Positions 8,864 through 17,888 of a stretch of DNA of 64,000 nucleotides are shown in pieces. The stretch spans positions 186,001-250,000 of the forward strand of contig NZ_LFVY01000001.1 in the NCBI RefSeq assembly GCF_001050155.1, read 5' to 3'. The DNA comes from Nitratireductor soli (GTDB lineage: Bacteria > Pseudomonadota > Alphaproteobacteria > Rhizobiales > Rhizobiaceae). The notes below the pieces were generated by a model that was not told the origin of the DNA, did not search any database, and saw only the letters and a program-made list of their open reading frames with translations. A program made the position numbers and the translations under genes. Positions within the stretch are counted from its first letter, which is position 1. The number at the start of each line of letters is the position of its first letter.

Positions 8864-9466
8864 TCAGGCGGCGTCGTCGCTCCGCGCCGGGCCCGCGTCG
8901 AGCGCCGGAAACCAGCGCTCGCGCACATCGGCGGGCGCACGCTCGGCAAAGTCGATCGTCACCATGTGTTCGGTGGCGTGCTTGCCGTCGAAATGCGCGT
9001 CCTTGCGGAAATACGGTTCGCGCGACAGTTCGCCGTCCCTAGAGCGGGCCAGCGAGGAAAACAGCGCCCAGCTTGCGGCGTTGTCGGAGGTGATCGTCGT
9101 CTTGAGGGCCCGCACGTCTTCGCAGGCCTCGCGCTCAAGCAGCGCGGCAAGCAGCTTCTTGCCGACGCCCATGCCCTGAACGCCTTGATCCACCGCCACC
9201 TGCCAGACGAACAGCGTGTCCGGCTCGTCGGGCAGCAGATAGGCTGAAACCCAGCCGACCAGCGCGCCGTCGCTCACCCGCTCGGCGGCCACGCAAGTGT
9301 CGCCGAAATGGTCGCACTGGAGCAGGTTGCAGTAGAGGGAATTCTCGTCGAGCGGATCGCAGGACTGGATGAGCCGCCAGACGTCCGTGCCGTCTTCGGC
9401 GCTCGGAGGGCGATAGATGATTTCGTGCGTTCGCTTGCGCACGAGCTTGATGTCAGTGATGGTCAT
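8864..9466 (-). CDS. ectA: L-2,4-diaminobutyrate N-acetyltransferase EctA
   Basis: The 200-aa GNAT enzyme acetylates the gamma-amino group of diaminobutyrate using acetyl-CoA. It carries the EctA block DENSLYCNLLQCDHFGDTCV and the acetyl-CoA loop GVQGMGVGKKLL. The frame runs on upstream, but I chose ATG 9466 because a textbook GAGGAG sits 4 bp before it and the protein then has the usual family length. It is the first gene of the operon. The 232-bp divergent region shared with ectR should hold the promoter. Confidence 0.96.
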   Translation of the reverse strand: MTITDIKLVRKRTHEIIYRPPSAEDGTDVWRLIQSCDPLDENSLYCNLLQCDHFGDTCVAAERVSDGALVGWVSAYLLPDEPDTLFVWQVAVDQGVQGMGVGKKLLAALLEREACEDVRALKTTITSDNAASWALFSSLARSRDGELSREPYFRKDAHFDGKHATEHMVTIDFAERAPADVRERWFPALDAGPARSDDAA

Positions 9467-9698
9467 TGGTCTCCTCATGGTGCGCCGGATATTATGACTA
9501 TCGAAGGATATTTCAACCGCCTGAATCAAAAACAGTTCCGGAATGCACCTAAATGCTTGATTCGACGTGTTCAAAATCTTGAATTTCATTCGCTAATCAA
9601 ATTATAATTTGTCTGCTATCCCTGTTTGACGGGAGCGAGCGGCGCAGAACCGCATCTCCTGTCTGCAATTCGGGCCTGCCAATCCGGGGAACGCCTTC
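9467..9698. promoter_or_regulatory. Divergent ectA/ectR control region
   Basis: This 232-bp region is markedly AT-richer than its surroundings. It contains a perfect 10-bp palindrome aattataatt (9600-9609) and several TTGA/TCAA half-sites between 9555 and 9600 (cttgattcg, cttgaattt, gctaatcaa). MarR proteins bind short inverted repeats of this kind, so these are candidate EctR operators overlapping the ect promoter. The assignment is by position and composition only; no binding site is proven. Confidence 0.5.
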
Positions 9699-10175
9699 AT
9701 GGAAAACCGCACCCAGACGAGCCTGATCGCGCTGCGTCGCATCTTGCGCGCAACGGAGCTCAATGCGCGCACGCTGGCGCGCGCCACGGGGCTGACCACC
9801 CCGCAGCTGATCGTGCTGGAGATCGTGGCGGCGGCCGGCCGCGCCACGCCAAAGGACATTTCGGGCAAGGCGGGCGTCGGTCAGGCGACCGCGACGGCGC
9901 TGGTCGACAAGCTGGAGGCGCGGGGCCTGGTCACGCGCACGCGCGGCGAGCGCGACAAGCGCGTCGTCTGGGTGGCCCCGACGGAAATCGGGCGGGAGCT
10001 TTTGAAGGCCGCGCCCGACCCGTTGCAGAAAACGTTCTCGAAGCAATTCGAGGCGCTGCCCGACTGGGAGCAGGGCATGATCGTCGCCGCGCTCGAGCGG
10101 GTCGGCGCCATGCTCAACGCCGGCGCGCTTGACGCGGCGCCGCTGCTCGATGTCGGGGCGGTGGACCGGAAATAG
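9699..10175 (+). CDS. ectR: MarR-family regulator, probable EctR
   Basis: The 158-aa protein has a winged-helix MarR domain: a recognition-helix region AGVGQATATALVDKLEARGLV and wing RTRGERDKRVVWV at residues about 60-110. It is divergent from ectA, the arrangement known for EctR1 in halotolerant methylotrophs, where the protein represses ectABC transcription. The orthology call rests on family plus position. Start ATG 9699 lies 15 bp after a cggggaa stretch. Confidence 0.8.
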   Translation: MENRTQTSLIALRRILRATELNARTLARATGLTTPQLIVLEIVAAAGRATPKDISGKAGVGQATATALVDKLEARGLVTRTRGERDKRVVWVAPTEIGRELLKAAPDPLQKTFSKQFEALPDWEQGMIVAALERVGAMLNAGALDAAPLLDVGAVDRK

Positions 10176-10321
10176 GAGGCGCGGGCCGGCATCGAGCACA
10201 GCGCCCGAGCATCACGAGGATGGACAGGAGGCCGGTTTCTGCGCATACGGGCAAGCCATGAACCGTTGCGCGCTCGACGGAGGGCTTGCGCACGAAGAGC
10301 AGGAGCATTCGCGGGATATCC

Positions 10322-11032
10322 ATGGATACACCGATCCCCAAGACCCATCGTGACATCTCCGGGCTGCGCCGGGTGAAGCGGCGCATGACGACGCAGGATC
10401 TGGTCTACGAACAGCTTCGCGATGCGCTCATCGCCGGCAAGTTCGAAGCGGGGCAGGGGTTTACCATTTCCGCGCTGGCCGACCAGTTCGGCACGTCCCA
10501 CATGCCGGTGCGTGAGGCGCTGCGGCGCCTGGCGGCGGAAAACGCGCTGTCGATCGGCACGTCGGGCACGGCGATGGTGCCGCTGACTTCCAGCCGCGAC
10601 CTCGATTTCCTGTGCGAGACGCGCTGCATCCTGGAAGGCAAGGCGGCGGAACTGGCCGCAACCAAGATCGATGCGGATGCGCTGGCGCATCTCGAAGACG
10701 TCGCCCGCAGCCATGTGGAGGCGCTGCGCGACGGCGCGTCCGACCGCATGCTCGCCTCCAACCGCGAGCTGCATTTCGGCGTCTATGCGGCCACCGGCAA
10801 TCCGGTGACCATCAACCTCATCCAGAATCTGTGGCTTCGCTATGGTCCGTATGTGCGTCTGCTGTCGGACCGGATGACCGATCTCCTCATCAGCGACAGC
10901 GGCGGAAGCTATTCGCGCCACCACATGGCGCTGATCGCGGCGCTGCGCGTCGGCGACGGTCCCGCCGCCGCCGAGGCGATCGTGGCCGACATCACCTCCA
11001 CGCAAAGCCTGTTGCACCAGTTCTGCAACTGA
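10322..11032 (+). CDS. GntR/FadR-family transcriptional regulator
   Basis: The 236-aa protein has an N-terminal GntR winged helix at about residues 20-90 (LVYEQLRDALIAGKF, then ISALADQFGTSHMPVREALRRL) and a C-terminal FCD ligand-binding domain of all-helical type with His/Asn metal-site residues (NRELHFGVY, SRHHMALI). It lies 303 bp upstream of, and on the same strand as, the peptide-transport operon, so it probably controls that operon in response to a small carboxylate or amino-acid ligand. Start 10322 is the ATG beginning MDTPIPKTH; an earlier in-frame ATG at 10286 is possible. Confidence 0.85.
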   Translation: MDTPIPKTHRDISGLRRVKRRMTTQDLVYEQLRDALIAGKFEAGQGFTISALADQFGTSHMPVREALRRLAAENALSIGTSGTAMVPLTSSRDLDFLCETRCILEGKAAELAATKIDADALAHLEDVARSHVEALRDGASDRMLASNRELHFGVYAATGNPVTINLIQNLWLRYGPYVRLLSDRMTDLLISDSGGSYSRHHMALIAALRVGDGPAAAEAIVADITSTQSLLHQFCN

Positions 11033-11216
11033 GGTCGGCTCTGCCGTCCCTGCCGGTCGAGGCATGAAACCATGCTTGGTTCCGGTTCGGGATCGGCCAA
11101 TATGAGCATTTGATCAAATTTTGCTTGCATCCTTGTTTTGATCGCTTATCGTCGGCCCAGCCCGCACGAAAACGAGGGGTCGCGGCCGGTCCGCCCGAGG
11201 GGGGCTGTCGGTTGCC
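11033..11216. promoter_or_regulatory. Probable promoter/operator region of the peptide-transport operon
   Basis: The gap between the GntR gene and the ABC operon contains an AT-rich stretch near 11100-11150 with two gatca/gatcg sites about 30 bp apart, one inside the 8-bp palindrome ttgatcaa. FCD-type GntR regulators bind short palindromes of this sort. The remainder of the gap, from 11217, is a RIME-like repeat. Confidence 0.35.
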
Positions 11217-11320
11217 AGAGCATTTTTGCAGTCAGGTGGAATCACCTGACATCCGCATAAATGCGGAAAAACAACGAGATGGACCGGTTCAGCATTTCAT
11301 GGAAACGCTGAACCGGTCTA
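11217..11320. repeat. RIME-like intergenic repeat, full copy
   Basis: Reading left to right: agagcatttttgcag, the palindrome tcaggtggaatcacctga, ccgcataaatgcgg, aaaaacaacgagat, then a 16-bp-arm hairpin (accggttcagcatttc / gaaacgctgaaccggt). The same modules occur in the copies at 62705-62804, 58231-58333, 48183-48287 and 33604-33711. The transporter gene's GAGGGAGA ribosome-binding site begins right after it. Confidence 0.85.
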
Positions 11321-11335
11321 ACGAGGGAGAACTGC

Positions 11336-12928
11336 ATGTTTCGTCCGCGTATCGCCTTTGCCGCCAAGACCGTCGCCGCCATTCTTTTGACCAGCGCGGC
11401 CATCCCATCCAACGCCGCTGAATTCCGTTTCGCCGGCCCGCTCGATGCCTACACGCTCGACCCGCACGCGATCTCCAACACGCTGGTCTTCGCCGTGCTG
11501 CGCAATGTCTACGAGCCGCTTGTCGAGCGCGGGCCGGATCTTTCGTTGCAGCCGGTGCTGGCAACCGAATGGTCGCAGGTCGATCCGCTCACCTGGGAGT
11601 TCAAGCTGCGCCAGGGCGTCACCTATTCGAACGGCAATTCGTTCAACGCCGACGATGTCGTCTTCTCCTTCGAGCGCGCCAAGAAGGGCGGAATGGCCTC
11701 GCATCTCGCCGGCGTCGCGCAGATCGAGAAGGTGGATGATTTCACCGTGCGCTTCATCTCCGAGAAGACCAACCCGATCCTGCCGAACCAGATCGTCAAC
11801 TGGTTCATGATGGACCAGGAATGGGCGGTCGAGAACGGCGCCGAGGAACCGGGCAAGGCCGACAATTCGACCGAGGGCTTCGCCAACCGCAACACGATGG
11901 GAACCGGCTCCTATGTGATCTCGGCGCGCGACCCAGGCGTCAAGACCGAGTTCACGGCCAATCCGGACTGGTGGGGCGAGATCGGCGGCAACATCGATCA
12001 CGCGATCTTCTACGTCATCGCCAATCCGTCGACGCGCGTCTCCGCGCTGATCTCGGGCGAGGTGCAGATGATCGACGGCGTGCCGCCGCAGGATACGCAG
12101 CGCATCGAGGAGACCGAAGGGCTGAAGATCGCGGCCACGCCCGACCTGCGCACGGTCTACCTGCAGCCCGACGTCGCCCGCGACACGCTGATCCATGGCG
12201 GCGGGGCCGAGAGCAATCCGTTCAAGGACAAGCGCGTGCGCCAGGCCATGCAACTGGCCATCGACACCAAGGCGATCCAGCAGCGCATCATGCGCGGCTA
12301 CGCGACACCGGTCGGCCTGCCGATCGCCAAGGAGGTCGAGGGATCCACCGAGGAGCTCAGCACGCCTGTCGCCCCCGACCTGGAGCGTGCGCAAGCGCTG
12401 ATGCAGGAGGCCGGCTATGGCGATGGTTTCGCCGTCACGCTCGACTGCACCAACGACCGCTTCATGAATGACGAGGCGACCTGCATCGCCATCGGTTCGT
12501 TCCTGTCGCAGATCAACATCCAGGTCACGCCGCGCACGCAGGCGACGAGCCGCTGGGCGCAGCAGATCAACCCGCCCGGCTACGACACCTCCTTCGCCAT
12601 GCTCAGCTACTCGCCCAACACCTACGATGCGCACCAGTTCCTCACCGGGCTGGCCGAAACGCGCGATCCCGAGGGTGGGCGCGGCGTGTTCAACATTGGC
12701 GGCTACTCCAATCCCGAGATCGACCGTCTCGCCACCGAAATCGGCGCCGAGACCGATCCGGAAAAGCGCAGCGCCCTGATGACCGAGGCGCTGACGATCC
12801 TCAAGGAGGATGCGGCCTACATCCCGATCCACCAGCTCCAGATCCTCTGGGGGCTGAAGGAGGGCGTCGAGGTGGTCCAGCTTGCCGACCTCGCCTACCC
12901 GCTGGCCTGGTTCACGGTGCCGGAATGA
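11336..12928 (+). CDS. Peptide-type ABC transporter, periplasmic substrate-binding protein
   Basis: The 530-aa SBP_bac_5 (DppA/OppA cluster) protein has a Sec signal peptide ending in SAAIPSNAA at about residue 28. The family landmarks are visible: NVYEPLVERGPDLSLQPVLA, the LTWEFKLRQGVTYSNG block and FSFERAKKGG. It captures the substrate in the periplasm for the permease encoded downstream. The family binds di- and oligopeptides but also opines and other solutes, so specificity is open. It opens an operon in which every following gene overlaps the previous one by 4 bp. Confidence 0.92.
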   Translation: MFRPRIAFAAKTVAAILLTSAAIPSNAAEFRFAGPLDAYTLDPHAISNTLVFAVLRNVYEPLVERGPDLSLQPVLATEWSQVDPLTWEFKLRQGVTYSNGNSFNADDVVFSFERAKKGGMASHLAGVAQIEKVDDFTVRFISEKTNPILPNQIVNWFMMDQEWAVENGAEEPGKADNSTEGFANRNTMGTGSYVISARDPGVKTEFTANPDWWGEIGGNIDHAIFYVIANPSTRVSALISGEVQMIDGVPPQDTQRIEETEGLKIAATPDLRTVYLQPDVARDTLIHGGGAESNPFKDKRVRQAMQLAIDTKAIQQRIMRGYATPVGLPIAKEVEGSTEELSTPVAPDLERAQALMQEAGYGDGFAVTLDCTNDRFMNDEATCIAIGSFLSQINIQVTPRTQATSRWAQQINPPGYDTSFAMLSYSPNTYDAHQFLTGLAETRDPEGGRGVFNIGGYSNPEIDRLATEIGAETDPEKRSALMTEALTILKEDAAYIPIHQLQILWGLKEGVEVVQLADLAYPLAWFTVPE

Positions 12929-14076
12929 GCGGAGACGTCGATTTCGCCCGCCGGCTGGCGGAGCTCGTCGCCTTTCCGACGGTGAGCTCGGCCTCCAACC
13001 TGGCGCTGGTCGAGCATGTCGAAGGGCTGGCGCGGGCCCATGGCGCCCGCATCCGCCGCTTCGCCGATCCGTCGGGCGAGAAAGCCAATGTGCTGGTGAC
13101 GATCGGCCCGGAGGCGCCCGGCGGGATCGTGCTCAGCGGCCATACGGACGTCGTTCCGGTCACCGGGCAGGACTGGTCCGGCGACCCCTGGACCCTGCGC
13201 GAGCGCGACGGCCGGCTGGTCGGCCGCGGCGCCACCGACATGAAGGGCTTTCTCGGCTGCTGCCTCGCCGCTTTGCCGAAAATGGCGGCGATGAACCTGA
13301 AAGTCCCGATCCATTTCGCCTTCTCCTATGACGAGGAGGTCGGCTGCACCGGCGTCGGACCGATGGCCGAATGGGTCGGCGCCAATGCAAAGCCGCGCCT
13401 GGCCGTCATCGGCGAGGCCACCAGCATGGATATGGTCAACGCCCACAAGGGCGGCTGCATCGGCTGGTGCCACGTGACGGGCAAGCCCGGCCACTCCTCG
13501 CAGCCCGAGCGCGGCGTCAATGCGGTCATGATCGCCGCCGAACTGATCGGCGAGATTTCGTCGATCTATGCGGGCATGCGCCAGGGGCCGCTTTTCGAGG
13601 CGCTCGATCCGCCCTATTCGACCATCCAGGTCAACCAGATCGAGGGCGGCAGCCACGGCAACATTCTGGCCGAGCATTGCAAGTTCTTCTGGGAAATGCG
13701 GCTGGTCCCCGGCGAAAGCGACGATCAGGTCCTGCAACGGATGCGCGCCTTCGCCGACCGGCTGGAGCAGGGGATGAAACCCGTCGACGCCGGCGCGGGC
13801 ATCCGCTTCGACATCCAGGCGCGCATTCCGCCGCTCGCGCCGAGCGGCGATGCGGCGCTGGAGGCGGAGATCCTGTCGCTGCTCGGGCGCGATGCGCCGC
13901 GCGCCGTCCCCTACGGGACGGAGGCCGGTATCTTCGCCGCTGCCGGCGTGCCCTCCGTGGTGGTGGGGCCGGGCTCCATCGCCGATGCGCATCAGCCGGA
14001 CGAAAGCATCGCCATCGAGCAGATGGCCGCCTGCACGGACTTCCTCCTGCGCCTGGCAGAGACCGCGACGCGATGA
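12925..14076 (+). CDS. M20 metallopeptidase, acetylornithine deacetylase-like
   Basis: The 383-aa zinc enzyme closely resembles ArgE. Metal ligands and catalytic residues appear in SGHTDVVPV, GATDMKGFLG, DEEVGC, IGEATSM and the terminal DAHQPDES. ArgE removes acetyl from N-acetylornithine. Here the gene sits inside an ABC-import operon rather than with arginine genes, and overlaps the binding-protein gene by 4 bp. It more likely hydrolyses an imported N-acylated amino acid or peptide. I therefore leave the symbol blank although the sequence type is ArgE. Confidence 0.85.
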   Translation: MSGDVDFARRLAELVAFPTVSSASNLALVEHVEGLARAHGARIRRFADPSGEKANVLVTIGPEAPGGIVLSGHTDVVPVTGQDWSGDPWTLRERDGRLVGRGATDMKGFLGCCLAALPKMAAMNLKVPIHFAFSYDEEVGCTGVGPMAEWVGANAKPRLAVIGEATSMDMVNAHKGGCIGWCHVTGKPGHSSQPERGVNAVMIAAELIGEISSIYAGMRQGPLFEALDPPYSTIQVNQIEGGSHGNILAEHCKFFWEMRLVPGESDDQVLQRMRAFADRLEQGMKPVDAGAGIRFDIQARIPPLAPSGDAALEAEILSLLGRDAPRAVPYGTEAGIFAAAGVPSVVVGPGSIADAHQPDESIAIEQMAACTDFLLRLAETATR

Positions 14077-15044
14077 TCCTGCATGCCGTCGAACGCGTTC
14101 TGCAGACCATTCTCGTTCTGCTCGTGATCAGCTTTGTCGCGTTCATGCTGATCGCGACGCTCGGCGATCCGCTCGGCGTGCTGTTGCCGCCGGACGCGAC
14201 GATGGCCGAGCGCAATGCGCTGATCGCCCGCCTCAGCCTCGACCAGCCGCTGATGCAGCGCTTCCTGTCGTTTCTCGGCGGGATCGTGCAGGGCGATTTC
14301 GGCCTGTCCTACCGGACGCAGGAAGAGGTCGGCGGCATGATCCTCGAGCGCCTGCCGGCGACGGCGGAGCTGGCCATCGCCAGCCTCGTCATCACCATAC
14401 TCATCGCCATTCCGGCCGGTATATTGTGCGGCGTGCGGCCCAAGGCGCTGGTCTCGCGCGTCATCATGTTCGTCTCCATCGCCGGGATCACGCTGCCCAA
14501 TTTCGTCGTCGGCATCCTGCTCATCGCCGTGTTTTCCGTGCAGCTCGGATGGCTTCCCTCCTTCGGCCGCGGCCAGACGGTGAGCATCGGCGGCCTGGAA
14601 ACCGGCCTTTTGACCTGGTCGGGCTGGCGGGCGATCATCCTGCCGGCGATCACGCTTGCGGCCTTCCAGATGACCTTCGTCATCCGCATGCTGCGCACGC
14701 AGCTGATGGAGGTCGGCCAGAGCGAACACATCCGCTTCGCCAGGGCGCGCGGGCTCAGCGAGGCGCGCATCTGGTTCGTCTACGCGATCCGCAACGCGTT
14801 GCTGCCGACCGTGACCATGCTCGGCCTGCAACTCGGCAACATCATCGCCTTCTCGGTGGTCACCGAAAGCGTCTTCGCCTGGCCGGGCCTCGGCTCGCTC
14901 TTCCTGCAGTCGGTGCAGGCCGCCGACATACCGGTCATCGCCATCTATCTGATCTTCGTCGGCGCCGTTTACATGCTCATCAACCTTGCGGTCGAACTCT
15001 CCTACCCGTTGATCGATCCGCGGCTGAAGCGGAGGGGGGCATGA
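14073..15044 (+). CDS. Peptide-type ABC transporter permease (DppB-like)
   Basis: The 323-aa inner-membrane protein has about six membrane segments and an N-terminal helix followed by a periplasmic loop (TLGDPLGVLLPPDATMAERNALIARLSLDQPLM), as in DppB/OppB. The cytoplasmic EAA loop is visible at EHIRFARARGLSEARIWFVYAIRNALLPT. It pairs with the next gene to form the translocation pore. Start ATG 14073 overlaps the previous stop (ATGA). Confidence 0.92.
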   Translation: MILHAVERVLQTILVLLVISFVAFMLIATLGDPLGVLLPPDATMAERNALIARLSLDQPLMQRFLSFLGGIVQGDFGLSYRTQEEVGGMILERLPATAELAIASLVITILIAIPAGILCGVRPKALVSRVIMFVSIAGITLPNFVVGILLIAVFSVQLGWLPSFGRGQTVSIGGLETGLLTWSGWRAIILPAITLAAFQMTFVIRMLRTQLMEVGQSEHIRFARARGLSEARIWFVYAIRNALLPTVTMLGLQLGNIIAFSVVTESVFAWPGLGSLFLQSVQAADIPVIAIYLIFVGAVYMLINLAVELSYPLIDPRLKRRGA

Positions 15045-15943
15045 CCGCGGTCCGGGGCGCGCTGCACGCCGTGCGCTCGGCGCCCGGCCCCAGCATGGCG
15101 GCCGCGGTGATCGTCGGCTTGTTCCTCTATGCCCTCGTGGTGCCGCTGTTCGCCGCCGATCCGTTCCGGCTGTCGGGCATGTCGATCATGGATTCCTTTA
15201 CCCCGCCGGTCTGGATGGAAGGGGGCAATCCGCGCTTTCCGCTCGGCGCCGACGACCAGGGCCGCAACCTCCTGACGGCGATGGCCTACGGGCTGAGGAC
15301 GTCGATCATCGTCGGCGTCAGCTCGGTGCTGATCGGGCTTGTGCTCGGCGGTGCGCTGGGACTTCTGTCAGGCTTCGTCGGCGGTCGGACGGATGCCGTC
15401 ATCATGCGCATCGCCGACGTGCAGCTCGCCTATCCGGCGCTGTTGCTCGCCATGGTGATCGACGGCATCGCCACCGCCGTCTATGGCCGGGAGCGCAGCG
15501 CGGGGCTGGCGATCACCATCGTCATCTTCGCCATCGGCATCGCCTTGTGGGTCCAGTTCGCCCGCACCATACGCTCGTCGGTCATGGTCGAGCGCGACCA
15601 TGACTATGTGGCGGCGGCGCTGGTCACCGGGCGCAGCAAGATCGCCATCGTGCTGCAACATATCCTGCCGAACGTGATGGCGCCGGTGCTGGTGATCGCC
15701 ACGATCAATCTGGGCATCGCCATCATCACCGAGGCGACGCTGAGCTTTCTCGGCATCGGCATCCCGCTGACCCACCCGTCGCTCGGCGCGCTGATCCGCA
15801 ACGGCAACGCCTATCTGCAATCGGGCGAGTGGTGGATTTCCGCCTGGCCGTGCCTGGTTCTGGTGTTGCTGGTGATCGCCGTCAACGTGCTCGGCGACCA
15901 TCTGCGCGATCACTTCAATCCGAAACTGCGGGGGCGTTCATGA
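15041..15943 (+). CDS. Peptide-type ABC transporter permease (DppC-like)
   Basis: The 300-aa inner-membrane protein has the DppC N-terminal features, including FPLGADDQGRNLLTAMAYGLRTS, and an EAA loop at DYVAAALVTGRSKIAIVLQHILPN. About six membrane segments are apparent. It forms the pore with the DppB-like subunit. The ATG at 15041 overlaps the preceding stop codon and is preceded by GGAGGGGGG. Confidence 0.92.
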   Translation: MTAVRGALHAVRSAPGPSMAAAVIVGLFLYALVVPLFAADPFRLSGMSIMDSFTPPVWMEGGNPRFPLGADDQGRNLLTAMAYGLRTSIIVGVSSVLIGLVLGGALGLLSGFVGGRTDAVIMRIADVQLAYPALLLAMVIDGIATAVYGRERSAGLAITIVIFAIGIALWVQFARTIRSSVMVERDHDYVAAALVTGRSKIAIVLQHILPNVMAPVLVIATINLGIAIITEATLSFLGIGIPLTHPSLGALIRNGNAYLQSGEWWISAWPCLVLVLLVIAVNVLGDHLRDHFNPKLRGRS

Positions 15944-16926
15944 GTTCGCAGCCCCTGCTCCAGGTTCGCGACCTGAGCATCACGCTGACGCGCGCCGGCA
16001 TGCACCTGCCGGTGCTCGACGCGGTGTCGTTCGATGTCGCGGCCGGCGAGGTGCTCGGCGTCGTCGGCGAAAGCGGCGCCGGGAAATCGGTCGCCGGCGC
16101 GGCAATCATCGATCTCCTCGTTCCGCCGCTGCGTCGCGCATCGGGCGCCATATCGCTCGGCGGCGACCGGCTCGACCTGATGCGGCCTGCCGAGATGCGG
16201 CGCGTGCGCGGCAAGCGCGTCGGCTTCGTGTTCCAGGACCCGATGACGAGCCTCAACCCGGTGCTGTCGATCGGCCGGCAACTGACCGACACGATGCGCA
16301 CCCATCTCAAGCTTGGCCGCGGCGCTTTGCGCAGCCGCGCGCTCGACTGGATCGAGCGGGTCGGATTGCCCAACCCACGGCGCGTCTTCGACGCCGCGCC
16401 GCACGAATTGTCCGGCGGCCAGCGCCAGCGCATCGTCATCGCGCTCGCCCTGTGTGCCGAGCCCGACATCGTCATCGCCGACGAACCGACCACGGCGCTC
16501 GACGTTTCGGTCCAGGCGCAGATGCTCGACCTGATGCGCACGCTGCACGCCGAGACCGGCGCGGCGATGCTGCTGATCACGCATGATCTCGGCGTGGTGG
16601 CGAAGATGGCCGACCGCGTCGCGGTGTTTTACGCAGGGCGCGTGGTGGAGACGGCGCCGACGCGCACCCTGTTCGAAGCGCCGCGCCACCCCTACACCGC
16701 CGGGCTGATGGCCGCCACGCCGGCGCCGGACCATGAGGGCCGGATGCAGGTGACGGCCATACCGGGCGCGATGCCCGGCATCGGCGCCCTGCCGTCAGGC
16801 TGCGCGTTCCATCCCCGCTGCGTGCGGGCGAAGGCGGATTGCCTGTCGATGGCGCCGCCGCTTTCGCCGCTTGGCGATGGGGCCGCCGCGTGCTTCCACC
16901 CGTTGCAGCGAAAGGATGTCCCATGA
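15940..16926 (+). CDS. Peptide-type ABC transporter ATPase (DppD-like)
   Basis: The 328-aa cytoplasmic ATPase has Walker A GESGAGKSV, the Q-loop VFQDPMTSLNPV, signature LSGGQRQR, Walker B VIADEPTTALD and the switch His in LITHDLG. The C-terminal oligopeptide-transporter extension (PSGCAFHPRCVRAKADC) has Cys residues which in homologues can hold an Fe-S cluster. It works as a heterodimer with the next ATPase. The ATG overlaps the previous stop codon. Confidence 0.93.
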   Translation: MSSQPLLQVRDLSITLTRAGMHLPVLDAVSFDVAAGEVLGVVGESGAGKSVAGAAIIDLLVPPLRRASGAISLGGDRLDLMRPAEMRRVRGKRVGFVFQDPMTSLNPVLSIGRQLTDTMRTHLKLGRGALRSRALDWIERVGLPNPRRVFDAAPHELSGGQRQRIVIALALCAEPDIVIADEPTTALDVSVQAQMLDLMRTLHAETGAAMLLITHDLGVVAKMADRVAVFYAGRVVETAPTRTLFEAPRHPYTAGLMAATPAPDHEGRMQVTAIPGAMPGIGALPSGCAFHPRCVRAKADCLSMAPPLSPLGDGAAACFHPLQRKDVP

Positions 16927-17888
16927 CATCGGCGGAAGTCCTCGCGCTGGATGACGTTTCGAAGACCTATGGCGGCAGCGCCAGCCTGATGGAGAGGCTG
17001 GCCGGCCGGAAGCCGCGCGGCCTGCAGGCCGTCTGCGATGTCAGCCTGTCGATCCATCGCGGCGAGGTCCTCGGCCTGGTCGGCGAATCGGGCTGCGGCA
17101 AATCCACCCTTGCGCGGATGGTCGCCGGGCTGATGCAGGCATCCTCCGGCACCATCGCCTTTCGCGGCGCCCGGCCGCGCCTGCAGATGGTGTTCCAGGA
17201 TCCCTTCTCGTCGCTCAACGGACGCTGGCGGGTGCGCGACATCATCGCCGAGCCGATCAAGGCGCATCGCCTGCGCCCGGCCCGGGAGATTCCCGCCCGC
17301 GTCGCCGAACTGCTGGAGCAGGTCGGCCTGTCGGCGGCCGACGGGGCGAAATTCCCGCAAGCCTTTTCCGGCGGCCAGCGCCAGCGCATTTCCATTGCCC
17401 GGGCGCTGGCCGGCGAACCCGATTTCCTGATCCTCGACGAGCCGACGAGCGCGCTCGACGTCTCGGTGCAGGCGCAGATCCTCAATCTCCTGCGCGACCT
17501 GCAGTCGCGGCTTGGGCTGACCAGCCTGTTCATCACGCACAATTTGTCCGTCGTCCGGCTGATGGCCGACAGGATCGGCGTGATGTATCTCGGCCATCTG
17601 GTCGAGCTCGCCACGGCCGATGAGATCTTCACCGACCCGAAACATCCCTATACGCGCCTGCTGATCGACGCCGCGCCCGACCTCGACGCCAGCGACCGCA
17701 CGCTGCACCCGATCCCGGGCGAGTTGCCCGACCCGTCGCGGCCGCCGTCCGGCTGCCGCTTCCGCACGCGCTGCCCGCATGCCGCCGCCATCTGCGCCGA
17801 GACGCCGCCGCCCTTGCGGCGGGAGGGCTCGCGCGAGGTGCGCTGCCATTTCGATCTGGTGCCGCAAAGCCTGTCGGTGTCGGCGTGA
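16923..17888 (+). CDS. Peptide-type ABC transporter ATPase (DppF-like)
   Basis: The 321-aa ATPase has Walker A GESGCGKST, Q-loop VFQDPFSSLNGR, signature FSGGQRQR, Walker B LILDEPTSALD, switch LFITHNLS and the C-terminal PSGCRFRTRCPHAAAIC Cys motif of the OppF group. It completes the ABC importer. The start overlaps the DppD-like stop (ATGA), so the two ATPases are made in equal amounts. Confidence 0.93.
   Translation: MTSAEVLALDDVSKTYGGSASLMERLAGRKPRGLQAVCDVSLSIHRGEVLGLVGESGCGKSTLARMVAGLMQASSGTIAFRGARPRLQMVFQDPFSSLNGRWRVRDIIAEPIKAHRLRPAREIPARVAELLEQVGLSAADGAKFPQAFSGGQRQRISIARALAGEPDFLILDEPTSALDVSVQAQILNLLRDLQSRLGLTSLFITHNLSVVRLMADRIGVMYLGHLVELATADEIFTDPKHPYTRLLIDAAPDLDASDRTLHPIPGELPDPSRPPSGCRFRTRCPHAAAICAETPPPLRREGSREVRCHFDLVPQSLSVSA

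Noticed and set aside
13371-14072. Upstream extension of the DppB-like permease frame inside the ArgE-like gene
   Set aside because: The extension is Arg-rich shadow sequence. The ATG at 14073 gives the normal family length and the 4-bp overlap seen at every junction of the operon.
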